Source: Ilex aquifolium
Taxonomy: Eukaryota > Streptophyta > Magnoliopsida > Aquifoliales > Aquifoliaceae
Length of the DNA: 64,000 nt
Assembly (NCBI GenBank): GCA_951799425.1
Contig: OX637402.1
Span: 22,581,844-22,645,843 of the forward strand
Direction of reading: 5' to 3'
The position numbers and the translations under genes were made by a program. Below the pieces are notes generated by a model. The model was not told the DNA's origin. It did no database searches and saw nothing but the letters and a program-made list of their open reading frames with translations. How positions within the stretch are numbered: the first letter of the stretch is position 1; each line of letters opens with the position of its first letter. Below are positions 9,835 through 20,942 of this stretch, piece by piece.

Positions 9835-12800
9835 TTACTGAAAAAACTTCTTAAGGTGCTCGGCATTCCACGAGTGAGGTAGAACCTTTCCTTCCTCTGT
9901 TTGCAACTCGTAATTCCCTGGTCTGATTATCTTTGACACGATATAGGGCCCTTCCCAATTGGGTCCCAATTTCCCATGCGTGGGATCCTTTCTCGCAAGC
10001 AGAAGCCTCCTAAGTACCAAATCTCCAACCTTGAAACTTCTGTGTCTTACCCTCCTGTCATAGTACCTTGCCGTTTTCCTTTGGTAAGTACGGACACGGT
10101 GCAGAGCTCTGTCCCTCTTTTCATCCAAGAGATCGAGGTTTAGCAAGAGAGACTCATCATTGTGCTCGGGATCTGCAAACTCCACCCTTGGTGATTGGAG
10201 CCCTATCTCCACTGGGGCCACTGCCTCGGTCCCAAAGGCCAAAGCAAAGGGGGTTTCCTGAGTCGCAGATCTGGCGGTGGTCCTGTAGGCCCACAATACC
10301 TCCGGAATGTACTCCACCCATTTGCCTTTCAGGTTTTCTAGCTTGGTCTTCAAAGCTGACTTTATGGTTCTTATTGTGACCTCCGCCTGCCCATTAGACT
10401 GGGGATGGGCAGGAGCTGAGAAATAGTTCTTGATTCCGAGCTCGGCACAAAAACTTTTGAACTTTGAATTATCAAACTGCTTTCCATTGTCAGATACGAA
10501 CGCTCTGGGAACTCCAAACCTGCAAACTATCGACTTCCAAACGAAGTTTTGAATTTTTTGCTCTGTGATCGTTGCCAAAGGTTCGACCTCTGCCCATTTA
10601 GTAAAGTAATCCACTCCTACGACGGCAAACTTGCACTGCCCCACACCGGTGGGTAGGGGTCCCAGAATGTCTAGCCCCCACTGCTGAAAAGGCCATGGGC
10701 TTACCACCGAGGTTAGGAACTCGGGAGGACAGTGGGACATATTAGCATGCTCTTGGCAAGTTTTGCATTTTCTTACTAAGTCGGTGGCGCTTTTGAACAT
10801 GGTGGGCCAATAATATCCTTGCCTCAGTACTTTTCCTGCCAAGGCCCGAGCTCCTATGTGGTTGCCACATATCCCCTCATGTACTTCTCTGAGTATGTAG
10901 TTAGCATCTTCGTCTCCTACGCACTTAAGGAGAGGCATTGAAAATCCATGCTTGTACAGTTTCCCTTGCATCAGGGAAAATCTGGCTGACCTGGCCCTTA
11001 GCTTGGATGCCTCCTTGGCACTATTTGGCAAAGTTCCATTCTGAAGGTACTCTACGATGGGGTCCATCCAGCTCGGCTGAGCTTCAATTGACAGAATTTC
11101 CTCTTCTTCAATGCTTACCGAGGGCTTTGGAAGGTGCTCTACTGGAATTAGCCTATCCAAATCCTCTTGTGAGGCAGTTGCTAACCTTGCCAGAGCATCT
11201 GCTCGTGAGTTCTCCACTCTAGGCACGTGTCTGACCTTAACCTGCACAAACTGTTTCATTAGTTCTCGTACCTTTTTGAGGTACAGGACCATCTTCTCGC
11301 CTCTTGCCTCGTAACACTCTTCTATCTGCTTCACCACCAGTTGAGAATCACTGCAGATCTCCAGCTGCTCTGCTTCCATAGAATAGGCAAGATTAAGCCC
11401 AGCGATGACGGCTTCATATTCTGCCTCATTATTTGAAGCTTTGAACCCAAATCTGAGGGCATATTCGACGTCTATTCCTTCTGGGGAGGTCAGGATCATT
11501 CCTGCACCGCTTCCCTGAGCATTGGCGGCTCCATCCACTGAAAGCTTCCATATGGGAAGGTCCGGTACTAAATCCGTGGTTTCCATAGGCGCTGCTGCTG
11601 TGAATTCTGCAATAAAATCTGCCAAAATTTGCCCTTTGATGGCAGTTCTTGGCTTGTACCTGATATCAAACTCGCTGAGCTCTACGGCCCATTTAACCAA
11701 CCTCCCTGAGGACTCCGGCTTGTGTAGTACTTGCTTCATTGGCTGATCTGTTGGAACCTCAACAGTATGAGCCTGGAAATAAGGTCTAAGTCTCCTAGCT
11801 GTTGTAACCAGAGCTAGAACGAGTTTTTCCATCCTTGGATATCTCTCCTCTGCCCCCCTCAGAGCTCTGCTACAGTAGTAGACTGGTTGCTGAGCTCTGT
11901 CTCGCTCCCTAACTAGCGCTGCACTTGTTGAAAAATCTGAAACTGCTAGGTAGAGGGTGAGGATTTCCCCTTCTAGAGGGCTCACCAGAACAGGGGGAGA
12001 GCTCATATATCTCTTTAGGTCTTCGAATGCTTCTTCACACTTGGAATCCCAGTGGAATGCCTTCTTCAAGATTTGAAAAAATGGCTGGCATTTATCGCTA
12101 GACCTAGACACAAAACGGCTAAGTGCAGCTATCCTGCCTGTCAAACGTTGCACCTCTTTTGTGTTGGATGGTGACTTCATTTCCACCATTGCTTTAACCT
12201 TTTCTGGATTGGCCTCAATCCCTCTGCTGCTGACTATAAAGCCCAGAAATTTTCCAGCCGAGACCCCGAATGCGCACTTCGCAGGGTTTAGCTTCATTTT
12301 GTACTCCTGTAGAATTCGGAATGACTCAGCTAAGTGCTCGATGTGGAGCTCTGCTTTCAGCGACTTCACTAGCATATCATCAATGTAAACCTCCATGGAT
12401 GCTCCTATTTGCCTCTGGAACATTTTATTTACTAACCGCTGGTAAGTGGCTCCGGCGTTCTTCAATCCGAAGGGCATGACCTGATAACAATATGTTCCCT
12501 GTTCAGTCACAAAGGAGGTCTTCTCCTGATCGCTGGGATCCATCCCGATCTGGTTGTAGCCTGAAAAAGCGTCCATGAAACTGAGGAGCTCGTGCCCTGC
12601 AGTGGCGTCCACTATTAGGTCAATCCGAGGTAAGGGAAAACTGTCTTTGGGGCATGCTCGGTTGAGATCAGTGAAGTCGATGCACAATCGCCACTTCCCA
12701 TTGGTTTTCTTTACGAGAACTACATTTGCTAACCAAGTGGGGTAATGAACCTCCCTGATAGCCTTGGCATGGAGGAGTTTGCTGACCTCCTCATTGATTG

Positions 12801-15306
12801 CTTTTTGCCTTTCATAAGCAAAGCTCCTCCTCTTCTGTTTGATGGGTTTGCAAGTTGGGTTTACGCATAACTTGTGGGTAATAACCGAGGGATCAATTCC
12901 TTCCATGTCTTCTTGCTTCCAAGCGAACACTCCTATATTCTCTTTTAGGAACTGGATGAGGAGTCTTTTGAGCTCAGCGTTTAGTTTGGAACCCACATAA
13001 ACAAGGTGTTCTGATTTCTCATCAAGCTGAACTGGTTCCAGCTCTTCCGATGGCATTGGTCTTGTCTCCATTTCATCTCTCATGTCGAGCTCATCCAGTT
13101 GGATGTTCTCGACCTCCTTCCTTTTGACAGAAGCCAAGTAGCACTCCCGTGCTACGCGCTGGTCTCCTCGGACCGCTCCGATTCCATTTTCTGTAGGGAA
13201 CTTCACGACTAAATGATAGGCAGATGGGATTGCCTTTATAGAATTTAGGGATGGCCTTCCAAGCAAGATGTTGTACGCCGATGGTGCATCGACTACTAGG
13301 AATTTGACAGTGGTAGTGGCTTGGCAAGGTGGATCCCCCAGGGTGAGCACGAGCTGGATTGAACCCAGGGGGAGCACCCTTTCCCCGGAGAATCCCAGCA
13401 AGTGAGTGCTTACTGGCTCAAGTTTTTGTCTTCCTATGTCCATCCTGTCAAACGCAGGTGCGAAAATAATATCTGCCGAGCTCCCGTTATCAATTAGAAC
13501 CCGATGAACTGTTCTATTTGCCACCACAGCTCGTACCACCAGTGGATCATCATGGGGGTATTGGCACCCTTCTAAATCAGCATCTGAAAAAGTGATAGCT
13601 GTATCCAAGCGTGGAGCCTTGGATACAGCGTGCACTTCGAGAGCTTCTTCGGCTCTGATCCGCCGGAGGTGCGCCTTCCTAGCTGAGCTTGACTCTCCAC
13701 CTCCTGCGAAACCTCCAGATATCACTCTGATTTCTCCTAGAGGCTGCTGGTGTGGTGCAGGTGCCTGCTGTCGGGGTGGCGGAGGCGGAAGAGCTCGGTT
13801 CAGGTTATCATTGGCTATAAAACGACGCAGCTGACCTCGCTGGATCAAGAACTCGATTTCCTTCTTCAATTGAATACAGTCATCAGTGTGGTGTCCATGA
13901 TCTCGATGATAATCACAGTACTTCGTGGGGTCCCTCTTTGCCGGGTCTGCCTTCATCCTAGGTGGCCATTTTAAAAACTTCTCGTTCTGGACCTCATACA
14001 GTACTTGTGAGACAGCAGCGGTGAGTGGGGTAAACCGCTGAGGCCCATACCTGGGTTGTAGTTCAGGTTGCATGGGACCCAGCCGATCTCTGACATTTCC
14101 TCTCCTCTTTGGCGAGCGGTCTCTGTCCCTCCTTGGGGACCTCTCTCGTCCTTTTTCCTTCCTAGGGCTTCTGTCCCTTCTCTTTTCTTCTTTTTCCTTT
14201 TCCTTTCGTGAAGACGTACCGACCACCTTAGAAAGGAGTGCCTCTTCACCATTTATATATTTCTCTGCCTTGGCTAACACCTCAGCCATACTTGCCTGAG
14301 GGTTTTTTGATATGGAGAACATCAAATCCTTTGATTGCACTCCCAACCCTGCAATGAAAGCAGTTATGGCGAATTTTTCATCCGGGACGTCTACTTTCAA
14401 TGTCTCCGAGTTAAATCTTTGGACATAAGTCCTCAGGTTTTCCTGGGGACCCTGCTTCACATTCAGCAGGTGGTAGCTCGGCTTTCTGTGTATCCGGGCT
14501 CCTATGAAATGAGAGACAAAAGCAATGGAGAGTTCTTTAAAGGATGAGATCGAGGCTGGCGGGAGCCTATGAAACCAGTTTAAGGCGGAGCCTTTCAGCG
14601 TGATAGCAAAAGCTCTGCATCGTACAGGATCCTGGTACCCATGTAGCTCCATCTGGTTCTTGTAAGTGTTGAGATGATCCACGGGATCTTTCGATCCGTC
14701 AAAGACCTCCATTTGAGGCATCCTGAATTTTGGTGGGAGAGGGAAGTGTAGCACCCCCGTGGTGAATGGGGATTCGGTTTGCTGGACCAAAACATCCATT
14801 GTAACCGGGGCCTTACTTTTTACGGCCTCCTTCATATGGCTGAGCTCTTGCTGGAAATCTTTGAAGCGTTGCTCCCAGTGCTGCTCTCTCCTGTCTTGCG
14901 GATAAGGGAAGAAATCACCTCTCTCACCCCTGTCGTTCCGACTTTGCACTTCGTCGTTAGGGCCATTATCAGGGGGTACGTAGGGGACATATCCCCTGGC
15001 CTGGCTGCCTTCCCCCCCCTCGCTGACCTCTCTATGGGGGTCCCAGTATCGAGGTTCCCTATGAGGGGGGTTATTCTGGCCTTCATGGGCCGGTGGTGCC
15101 TCTTGTGGGCGTTGTACGAGCTTTGACAGCTCTTCATTCTCCTTTAGCAAACGTTGGTTGACGAGACGCAGGGCCTCCAACTCGTTATTAATGAGGGAAT
15201 TCGCCTCCTGGATGTTCCCGGGTTGCCTGCCGTGGGCAGCTTCCGGCTGATCTTGCATTCGAGGTAGGTTTGTTTGGCTTCTGCTCATATTTCGAGTTAT
15301 TACCAT
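9835..15306 (-). CDS. gag-pol: Intact Tat-type gag-pol polyprotein, copy A
   Basis: A single uninterrupted frame of 1823 codons encodes the whole polyprotein. Approximate domains: a short coiled-coil-like stretch 33-65; gag about 195-345; a basic Arg/Ser/Lys tract 366-408; a small Cys/His cluster CDYHRDHGHHTDDC (464-477); aspartic protease with active-site D606 in LIDNGSSADI; reverse transcriptase about 850-1030 with YIDD at 974-977; a degenerate RNase H plus connection about 1115-1235. A second, archaeal-type RNase H follows (about 1252-1377; candidate catalytic D1258, E1294, D1320, D1370). Integrase has an HHCC module from about 1476, catalytic D1546, D1606, E1642 and a GPY motif near 1786. 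Gag and pol are fused without a frameshift or stop. The two RNase H modules point to the Tat lineage. It looks fully coding and so possibly active. Confidence 0.96.
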   Translation of the reverse strand: MVITRNMSRSQTNLPRMQDQPEAAHGRQPGNIQEANSLINNELEALRLVNQRLLKENEELSKLVQRPQEAPPAHEGQNNPPHREPRYWDPHREVSEGGEGSQARGYVPYVPPDNGPNDEVQSRNDRGERGDFFPYPQDRREQHWEQRFKDFQQELSHMKEAVKSKAPVTMDVLVQQTESPFTTGVLHFPLPPKFRMPQMEVFDGSKDPVDHLNTYKNQMELHGYQDPVRCRAFAITLKGSALNWFHRLPPASISSFKELSIAFVSHFIGARIHRKPSYHLLNVKQGPQENLRTYVQRFNSETLKVDVPDEKFAITAFIAGLGVQSKDLMFSISKNPQASMAEVLAKAEKYINGEEALLSKVVGTSSRKEKEKEEKRRDRSPRKEKGRERSPRRDRDRSPKRRGNVRDRLGPMQPELQPRYGPQRFTPLTAAVSQVLYEVQNEKFLKWPPRMKADPAKRDPTKYCDYHRDHGHHTDDCIQLKKEIEFLIQRGQLRRFIANDNLNRALPPPPPRQQAPAPHQQPLGEIRVISGGFAGGGESSSARKAHLRRIRAEEALEVHAVSKAPRLDTAITFSDADLEGCQYPHDDPLVVRAVVANRTVHRVLIDNGSSADIIFAPAFDRMDIGRQKLEPVSTHLLGFSGERVLPLGSIQLVLTLGDPPCQATTTVKFLVVDAPSAYNILLGRPSLNSIKAIPSAYHLVVKFPTENGIGAVRGDQRVARECYLASVKRKEVENIQLDELDMRDEMETRPMPSEELEPVQLDEKSEHLVYVGSKLNAELKRLLIQFLKENIGVFAWKQEDMEGIDPSVITHKLCVNPTCKPIKQKRRSFAYERQKAINEEVSKLLHAKAIREVHYPTWLANVVLVKKTNGKWRLCIDFTDLNRACPKDSFPLPRIDLIVDATAGHELLSFMDAFSGYNQIGMDPSDQEKTSFVTEQGTYCYQVMPFGLKNAGATYQRLVNKMFQRQIGASMEVYIDDMLVKSLKAELHIEHLAESFRILQEYKMKLNPAKCAFGVSAGKFLGFIVSSRGIEANPEKVKAMVEMKSPSNTKEVQRLTGRIAALSRFVSRSSDKCQPFFQILKKAFHWDSKCEEAFEDLKRYMSSPPVLVSPLEGEILTLYLAVSDFSTSAALVRERDRAQQPVYYCSRALRGAEERYPRMEKLVLALVTTARRLRPYFQAHTVEVPTDQPMKQVLHKPESSGRLVKWAVELSEFDIRYKPRTAIKGQILADFIAEFTAAAPMETTDLVPDLPIWKLSVDGAANAQGSGAGMILTSPEGIDVEYALRFGFKASNNEAEYEAVIAGLNLAYSMEAEQLEICSDSQLVVKQIEECYEARGEKMVLYLKKVRELMKQFVQVKVRHVPRVENSRADALARLATASQEDLDRLIPVEHLPKPSVSIEEEEILSIEAQPSWMDPIVEYLQNGTLPNSAKEASKLRARSARFSLMQGKLYKHGFSMPLLKCVGDEDANYILREVHEGICGNHIGARALAGKVLRQGYYWPTMFKSATDLVRKCKTCQEHANMSHCPPEFLTSVVSPWPFQQWGLDILGPLPTGVGQCKFAVVGVDYFTKWAEVEPLATITEQKIQNFVWKSIVCRFGVPRAFVSDNGKQFDNSKFKSFCAELGIKNYFSAPAHPQSNGQAEVTIRTIKSALKTKLENLKGKWVEYIPEVLWAYRTTARSATQETPFALAFGTEAVAPVEIGLQSPRVEFADPEHNDESLLLNLDLLDEKRDRALHRVRTYQRKTARYYDRRVRHRSFKVGDLVLRRLLLARKDPTHGKLGPNWEGPYIVSKIIRPGNYELQTEEGKVLPHSWNAEHLKKFFQ

Positions 15307-15347
15307 CAGTCACTGAGGAATCAGCTTACTTGTAACAGGAACAGTCG

Positions 15348-15365
15348 TTCCCACAGACGGCGCCA
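15348..15365 (-). other. Primer-binding site of element A
   Basis: On the minus strand TGGCGCCGTCTGTGGGAA starts three bases inside the LTR edge. The TGGCGCC start, complementary to a tRNA 3' end, is the usual minus-strand primer site of plant gypsy elements. The exact primer tRNA is not certain; the first nine bases would fit tRNA-Asp. Copy B has the identical site at 28720-28737. Confidence 0.8.
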
Positions 15366-15368
15366 AAC

Positions 15369-16632
15369 TGATGGCGTAAACCTTCGGATACGAGCTATAG
15401 GACCAAATTAATTGGCGTGAGCAGTTTGCATGGGGACTAATATGACATCTGAGCTACAAGGCTCGTGAAGTGGGGAATGAAAGCTCTAATTAGTCGTGTG
15501 TAATGTGTGAAATACAGTAGAAATATAGTGGTTCACCGGCTGATGAGCTCGGCTAGTCCACTCTCTAATGGAGGCTCTTGCTCCTGTCTCTTTATTGATC
15601 TAATTCAATAAGTTACAACAGAATTCTCAAGGTATTAGGGTTTCAGGTTTTTTTTCTTTCAATGGAAGCTGCCCCTCCTCTTTATAGCCTCATGCTTACC
15701 TCTAATTCGGGGTTACTTCCTTTATTGTAGGGATCGTCCCTATCTTCTTCTATAATCTCGGGCTTTCCTAAACCCCTTATGGCTGACCGCGGATGGCGAG
15801 TTCTCTGCCTTGTGTTAGGGGATTCTCTCCTTGGTTTTAGGATAGGATCCTGGCTGGTAGCGGATTTCTTGCCTTGGATTGACTTAACTCCCCCTGTTCG
15901 GGTATCTACTGCCTTTTTACTGCCCTCTCATTGTTTCTTAGCTCATGTCTTTAGTTGGGAATATAAGTTCCGACTGGGCGAGCTCAGACCTTGCTGGATG
16001 AGCTCAGCTTAGTTCTCCATAAACTCCCGAACTGAGCTCTTTTCCTGAGCTCAATGTGTGAAATACAGTAGAAATATAGTGGTTCACCGGCTGATGAGCT
16101 CGGCTAGTCCACTCTCTAATGGAGGCTCTTGCTCCTGTCTCTTTATTGATCTAATTCAATAAGTTACAACAGAATTCTCAAGGTATTAGGGTTTCAGGTT
16201 TTTTTTCTTTCAATGGAAGCTGCCCCTCCTCTTTATAGCCTCATGCTTACCTCTAATTCGGGGTTACTTCCTTTATTGTAGGGATCGTCCCTATCTTCTT
16301 CTATAATCTCGGGCTTTCCTAAACCCCTTATGGCTGACCGCGGATGGCGAGTTCTCTGCCTTGTGTTAGGGGATTCTCTCCTTGGTTTTAGGATAGGATC
16401 CTGGCTGGTAGCGGATTTCTTGCCTTGGATTGACTTAACTCCCCCTGTTCGGGTATCTACTGCCTTTTTACTGCCCTCTCATTGTTTCTTAGCTCATGTC
16501 TTTAGTTGGGAATATAAGTTCCGACTGGGCGAGCTCAGACCTTGCTGGATGAGCTCAGCTTAGTTCTCCATAAACTCCCGAACTGAGCTCTTTTCCTGAG
16601 CTCAGATCTGGGGTTTACTTTAGGTATCATCA
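15369..16632 (-). mobile_element. LTR-2, shared by elements A and B, enlarged to 1264 bp
   Basis: It begins TGATGGCG next to the primer site of A and ends TATCATCA next to the polypurine tract of B, so one LTR serves both elements. It is 551 bp longer than LTR-3 because most of the LTR is present twice in tandem (15502-16052 and 16053-16603). As a result it has two TATA boxes (complement of TTTATAG at 15681 and 16232) and two polyadenylation-type signals. A substitution at about 15447 (ATGACATC versus ATGGCATC) separates it from LTR-1 and LTR-3. Confidence 0.95.
15502..16603. repeat. 551-bp direct duplication inside LTR-2
   Basis: The sequence starting AATGTGTGAAATACAGTAG at 15502 reappears at 16053, and the two 551-bp units appear identical by eye. 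The first unit ends at CTGAGCTCA and runs straight into AATGTGTG of the second. In the unduplicated LTRs that position continues GATCTGGGG. The junction shows at most one or two bases of shared sequence. Confidence 0.93.
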
Positions 16633-17273
16633 GTTGCCCCCCAGCCCTTGCCTTGAGTTAGCTCAGGCAGGGGATGACCTGCACAAGACGAGTTACACAT
16701 GCACGTGGCTAACACGTGACTGGAGGATTTCTGACGGTTTGTAGTCATCATGACTTTCCTCGATTCCCGCGCATGTCTCAGCCCACGTCTCCCCAGCTTT
16801 AAATGCTCAAAACGGCTATCTAAACCGCTTCTTCGCACTATTCATCTTCTTTACTGCTCTCCCTATTTTCTCTGCAACTTCGGACCGTGGTACCCTTCTG
16901 TTTTCTTGCTTGAAATCGCATTTCCAGCCCTTGTTTAGAAGACTCGCATCGCCTCCTTCCTCCGATAGTGCCCCAGGTTTCCGTTCGCTGCCATTTCTGA
17001 GTTAGGTACGTCCTTTGCCCCCCTTTTCCTCTTCCTTTTGCTCTGGATCCCTCGAATTCGAGGTGGTTACTGCATTTTTGGGCTTTTCGATTCTTTTACT
17101 TTTGGAATCGCGACCATTGCTTAGCTCCCCTTCCTCATTTCGTCGATTGGAGCTCTATAATCCACATCCTTGCCGTCGGGAGTTACTGTGCTGACCCTAG
17201 GGTTATTAGGGAGAGTTTGATCAGTGTTCCCCCTCTCTATCGCTCTTTTATCCTTCCTTTTTCCTGCCCGACC

Positions 17274-19924
17274 ATGTCTGCCTCTTCTGGAGCCACGCGT
17301 TCCTCTGTTTCACTTTTAGGGTCTAGGTCAGCCGAGGAAGATACTGAATTAGGGGAGGTAGGTGAGGAGATAGATAATTTCCCTGGGGTGGATGTTGTAG
17401 AAACCGAGGTCGGTACTGAGGGACCTCCTTCCCAGCCTTCTCCTGTGTCCTCCAAGCCCAACAAAGGCAAGGGCAAGGTTAGCGGAGTCGGGGTTGAGGA
17501 AAAAACCTCGTACTTGGGGCTTGCTTTTAAGCATGCTGAATCGGTGGGGTACAGTAAAGAGGCCCCTGGGCTAATGAAAACCTATAAGGTTCGGTATGGT
17601 TTTCCTCCTGGGGTCGAACCCTGGTGTCCAGACCAATCCGTCTACTATGTAGAAAAGGTGCACAATAGGGTCTGCTTTTTCCTTGCCGCTTTTGACAACG
17701 GCCTTCGCTTTCCTGTGCACCCCTTCATCAAGGCCGTTCTGCAGCATTTTCATGTGTGCCCTTCCCAGATTTCCCCCAACTTCTATGGCGTCATGGTTGG
17801 TCTGTTAGTCATATTTAAGAAGCATAAACTTGGGATTCCTAGCATTCCTTTGTTCTTAGAGCTCTTCAATGTTAAACCGACCTCCGGAGGCTTCTTGTAC
17901 GCCTCCAAGCGTGCCAGCATTAGGCAGCTCATCTCTGATATTCCGACCTCCCATAAACACTGGAAGGAACATTTCTTCTTTGTCGGGGGCGCCAATTGGG
18001 AGTACAACCCTGCTGATAAAACAGACACACTCGGTATTCCTACGGCCTGGGCTGAACCAGATAATTTACGTGAGTCCTTACTTAAGTCCGAGCTCTGATC
18101 TGACATTCGCCGGCCCCTCACCTTTTTCTCACTTGCCTACTTTCTTTCTCTCAGGTGAACGCTACGAGCTCAGTCCTGAGGACAAAAAGGTGCTAGCCAA
18201 GTTGGAAAAGATCAAGCCAGAGAAGTACGCCGACTTGATTGAGTCAAGGAACCTAGTACAGCTAGGTCTGAGTCTTCCTGTGGCGACTTTAGCGATCCCA
18301 TTATCTGTTTTAGGGGCTGACGAAGGTAATTTCAACTTTTCCTTTCTTCATCATTTTCCCTTCTCTTCTCTTTTCCTTTACCTTATCCTATTTCTTCCAG
18401 ATCTTCCGGGTCCTTCTACCATGAAATCTACCCCAGAAGAGATCCAGGCCAAGGTGGATGAGCTAATGAGAGGTGGTAGATCTAGCAAGCGCAAGGCCCG
18501 GGCTAGTACTGGGAGTGGTCCAGGTACCCGGGCCAAAATCCCCAGATTGGAGGTATCTTCCTCCCCCTCTGCAGCGGAGGGACAGGTTCCAAGTAAGGCT
18601 CCACTCTCCTCCTCTGGGACTCCACAAACTGCAACCGCCTTTTCTCCTCCAGTGGCCCCTTCTAGGTTGACGTCTGCTCAAGAGGGGGGTCAAGCTTCCC
18701 CTTCTTCTTCTGAGGTCGAGGAGGCTTTGAAATTGGTTCCCGACCTTCAGCCCGAGAGTTTCAAATACAGCGCTTCTGGGAAGGTGATTGAGAAAGAGAG
18801 AAAATCTGCGGAGGAAGATGAGGACTCCTTTTTCGACAACATGGATCTTGCTGCGGGAGCTCTGTCTTCTATATTTTCTGAGGCTGATGTCTTGAAGGCC
18901 GCTTCCATGCCACTGGAGGAGTCCATCGACTCAGCTCTTCAAGGAGCAGCCGCTGTAAGTGCTAACTCCCTTCTTTGTTTGTCCATTCTAGTTTCATGGT
19001 CTGTTGCAACCTGCTGAGCTTTCCTTATTCTCTTAGGCTGCCCTCCATGTAAAAGGTCTGCTGCATCGGGTTAGGTCCCAAGAGAGCTCTTTTCAGGTCT
19101 TGAAGAAGTTTAAGACCAAGGTTTCTGAACTGTCTCTCGAGAATGAAGACCTCAGGGCTCGGGTGGAGAGCCTCAAAGTACAAATGGAGGGCCTCAACGA
19201 GCAGACGATGAAGCAAGCTTCTGATCTCAAGCATACGTTGACAGTCAAGGTCAGAGCTGAGGAGGGGGAGAAGAAGGCTCGGGATGAGCTGAAGTTGGTT
19301 AAGGAAGACCTGCAGGTTAAGGTCGAGGCGTGGTCCAAGGCTAACCAGGAGGCCTTCGATGCCAAGAAAGAGCTCATCCAGGCCAATCAAGACTATCTTA
19401 CCCTCAGCGAGGCTAACGGCAAACTCTGTGAGGAGCTCGAGGAGCAGAAAAGTTTGGTCCAACAGAAGGACAAAGAGATCGCCGAGCTGAGAGACGAGGC
19501 CACCACCCTGTGGGCTACCGGATGGCTTGCTTTCAGGCGCAAGGCTATCAAAACTTTTCCAGACCTTAACTTCAATTTTTCTACCCCTACCACAGAAGAA
19601 TTGGAGGAGTCTAGCTCTGATAACGAGGAGGATGCCTCAGTTTCCCCCGCTGCTGCTTCGAGTCAGGACATACCTGCCCCTGGGACCTCTAGAGCTCTTG
19701 TCGTGCTTCCTGAGCCTTCAACAGCGATCCCTGAGCTCATTGGTGTAGATCCTGCTGTTGCACCAATTTCTGCAAACTTGGTGTCTGAAACCCTTGCCCA
19801 AAATCCTGAATCAACGGAAGCGGGGTCCCAAGACATTCCTGGAAGCTCTCCCCTAGCTCCTATTGCTGAAGGCCCTTCTGCTGAGCTGCGAGATTCCCCA
19901 ATTACTCCTCCTTCAGGAACTTAG
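17274..19924 (+). CDS. aORF1, copy B
   Basis: Exons are 17274-18069, 18155-18325, 18401-18954 and 19037-19924, shifted by 13584 from copy A with the same splice sites. The predicted 802-residue protein appears identical to copy A. An upstream in-frame ATG lies at 17217. Conservation of all four exons and three introns says only that the copies are young; it is not independent evidence of selection. Confidence 0.8.
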
Positions 19925-20942
19925 ATCTTTTTAATTGTAATTTCTTTGTAAAGGATTTTTGAGATGTACCCCTAATTTGGGCTTGGTCCTCGTGTTACTT
20001 TGTGAACCTTATCTTTCTTTTCTTTTGTTGGTTTAGCATCCATATGCGTATACATATCTCTGATTTTTAATTTGGACTTCAACTGCTCACTTACCTGCTT
20101 TGCTTTATTTGCTCAGTATATATTCCCCTGCCCCCTTTTGCTTTGAGTGGGGCCGTGCACTTCTTGAAGCAAAAATACTAGATTGAATAGTAAGGGAGAC
20201 TTGGTGTTATGCTCAACTGATTTTCCTGTGTTTTTGAGTTCGGTAAAGAGTATCTTGGGGATCCCTTCCCTCTTCTTCTTTGTTCTGAGCTGTTTGACTT
20301 GGTATTCTGAACTGGCGTGCTCCTCCTGAGCTATATAGCTCGAGTATGTTAGGCTGTGAGTTCTTCCCGAGCTGTACAATTCTTCCTATGAACCATAAAA
20401 GCTCTTACTGAGCTTTTTGGCTCTGCTGTCTGAACTCAAAGGTTTTTTTTTTTTTTTTTTTTTTTGAGAAGGATAACAAATTTCATTGCTCTTATTTTCT
20501 GAGAAGAGAATACTTTCTTCTACTCTTCATATTTCTTTTCCCCTGCCTTGCTTTAAGGAGTGCTTTTTCGACAGGGCTAGGCTCAAATACGGAGGATATG
20601 TGGCTTGACGGGGTCAGAATGTTTCCTCGTTGTTTTGAATGCAATATAAGGAGGGGGGGGGTAGTATCTGATTTCTTTTCCCGCGTTTTTCTGTCAACAT
20701 CTTCCTATAACCGTCACGTCTTTCCCCTTTCCATAACCGCAACCACTTTCCATAACCGTAGCCCCTTTCCATAACCGCTACTACTTTCCACAACCGTCCC
20801 TACCTTCATTGATTAGGAAACCAAACAGGCGACCTGATTCCCTATTTTTTGGCTCTTTGTTTCCTGAAAAGCACCCAAGTGTGTGACATATTCTTGACTT
20901 TCTTCTTGATTTCTTGCGTCTTTTTCCTTACCAGCGCTTTCG
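19925..20942 (+). promoter_or_regulatory. aORF1-aORF2 spacer, copy B
   Basis: It carries the same TATA-like box (about 20645) and five ATAACCG-type motifs (about 20706-20796) as copy A, plus a long T run near 20442. One extra G in the G run after TATAAGGA distinguishes it from A. No gene is seen. Confidence 0.45.

Larger units (their letters stand above)
2349..16632 (-). mobile_element. Tat-type Ty3/gypsy element A (LTR-internal-LTR)
   Basis: The element runs right to left: 5' LTR (15369-16632), primer-binding site, gag-pol (minus), 54-bp minisatellite, aORF2 and aORF1 on the opposite strand, polypurine tract, 3' LTR (2349-3048). The internal region is 12320 bp. Two features mark the Tat lineage of chromovirus-unrelated gypsy elements: a second archaeal-type RNase H after the normal one, and extra antisense genes between pol and the 3' LTR. 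No target-site duplication can be seen, because its 5' LTR serves also as the 3' LTR of element B and its other LTR is truncated by a rearrangement. Confidence 0.92.
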
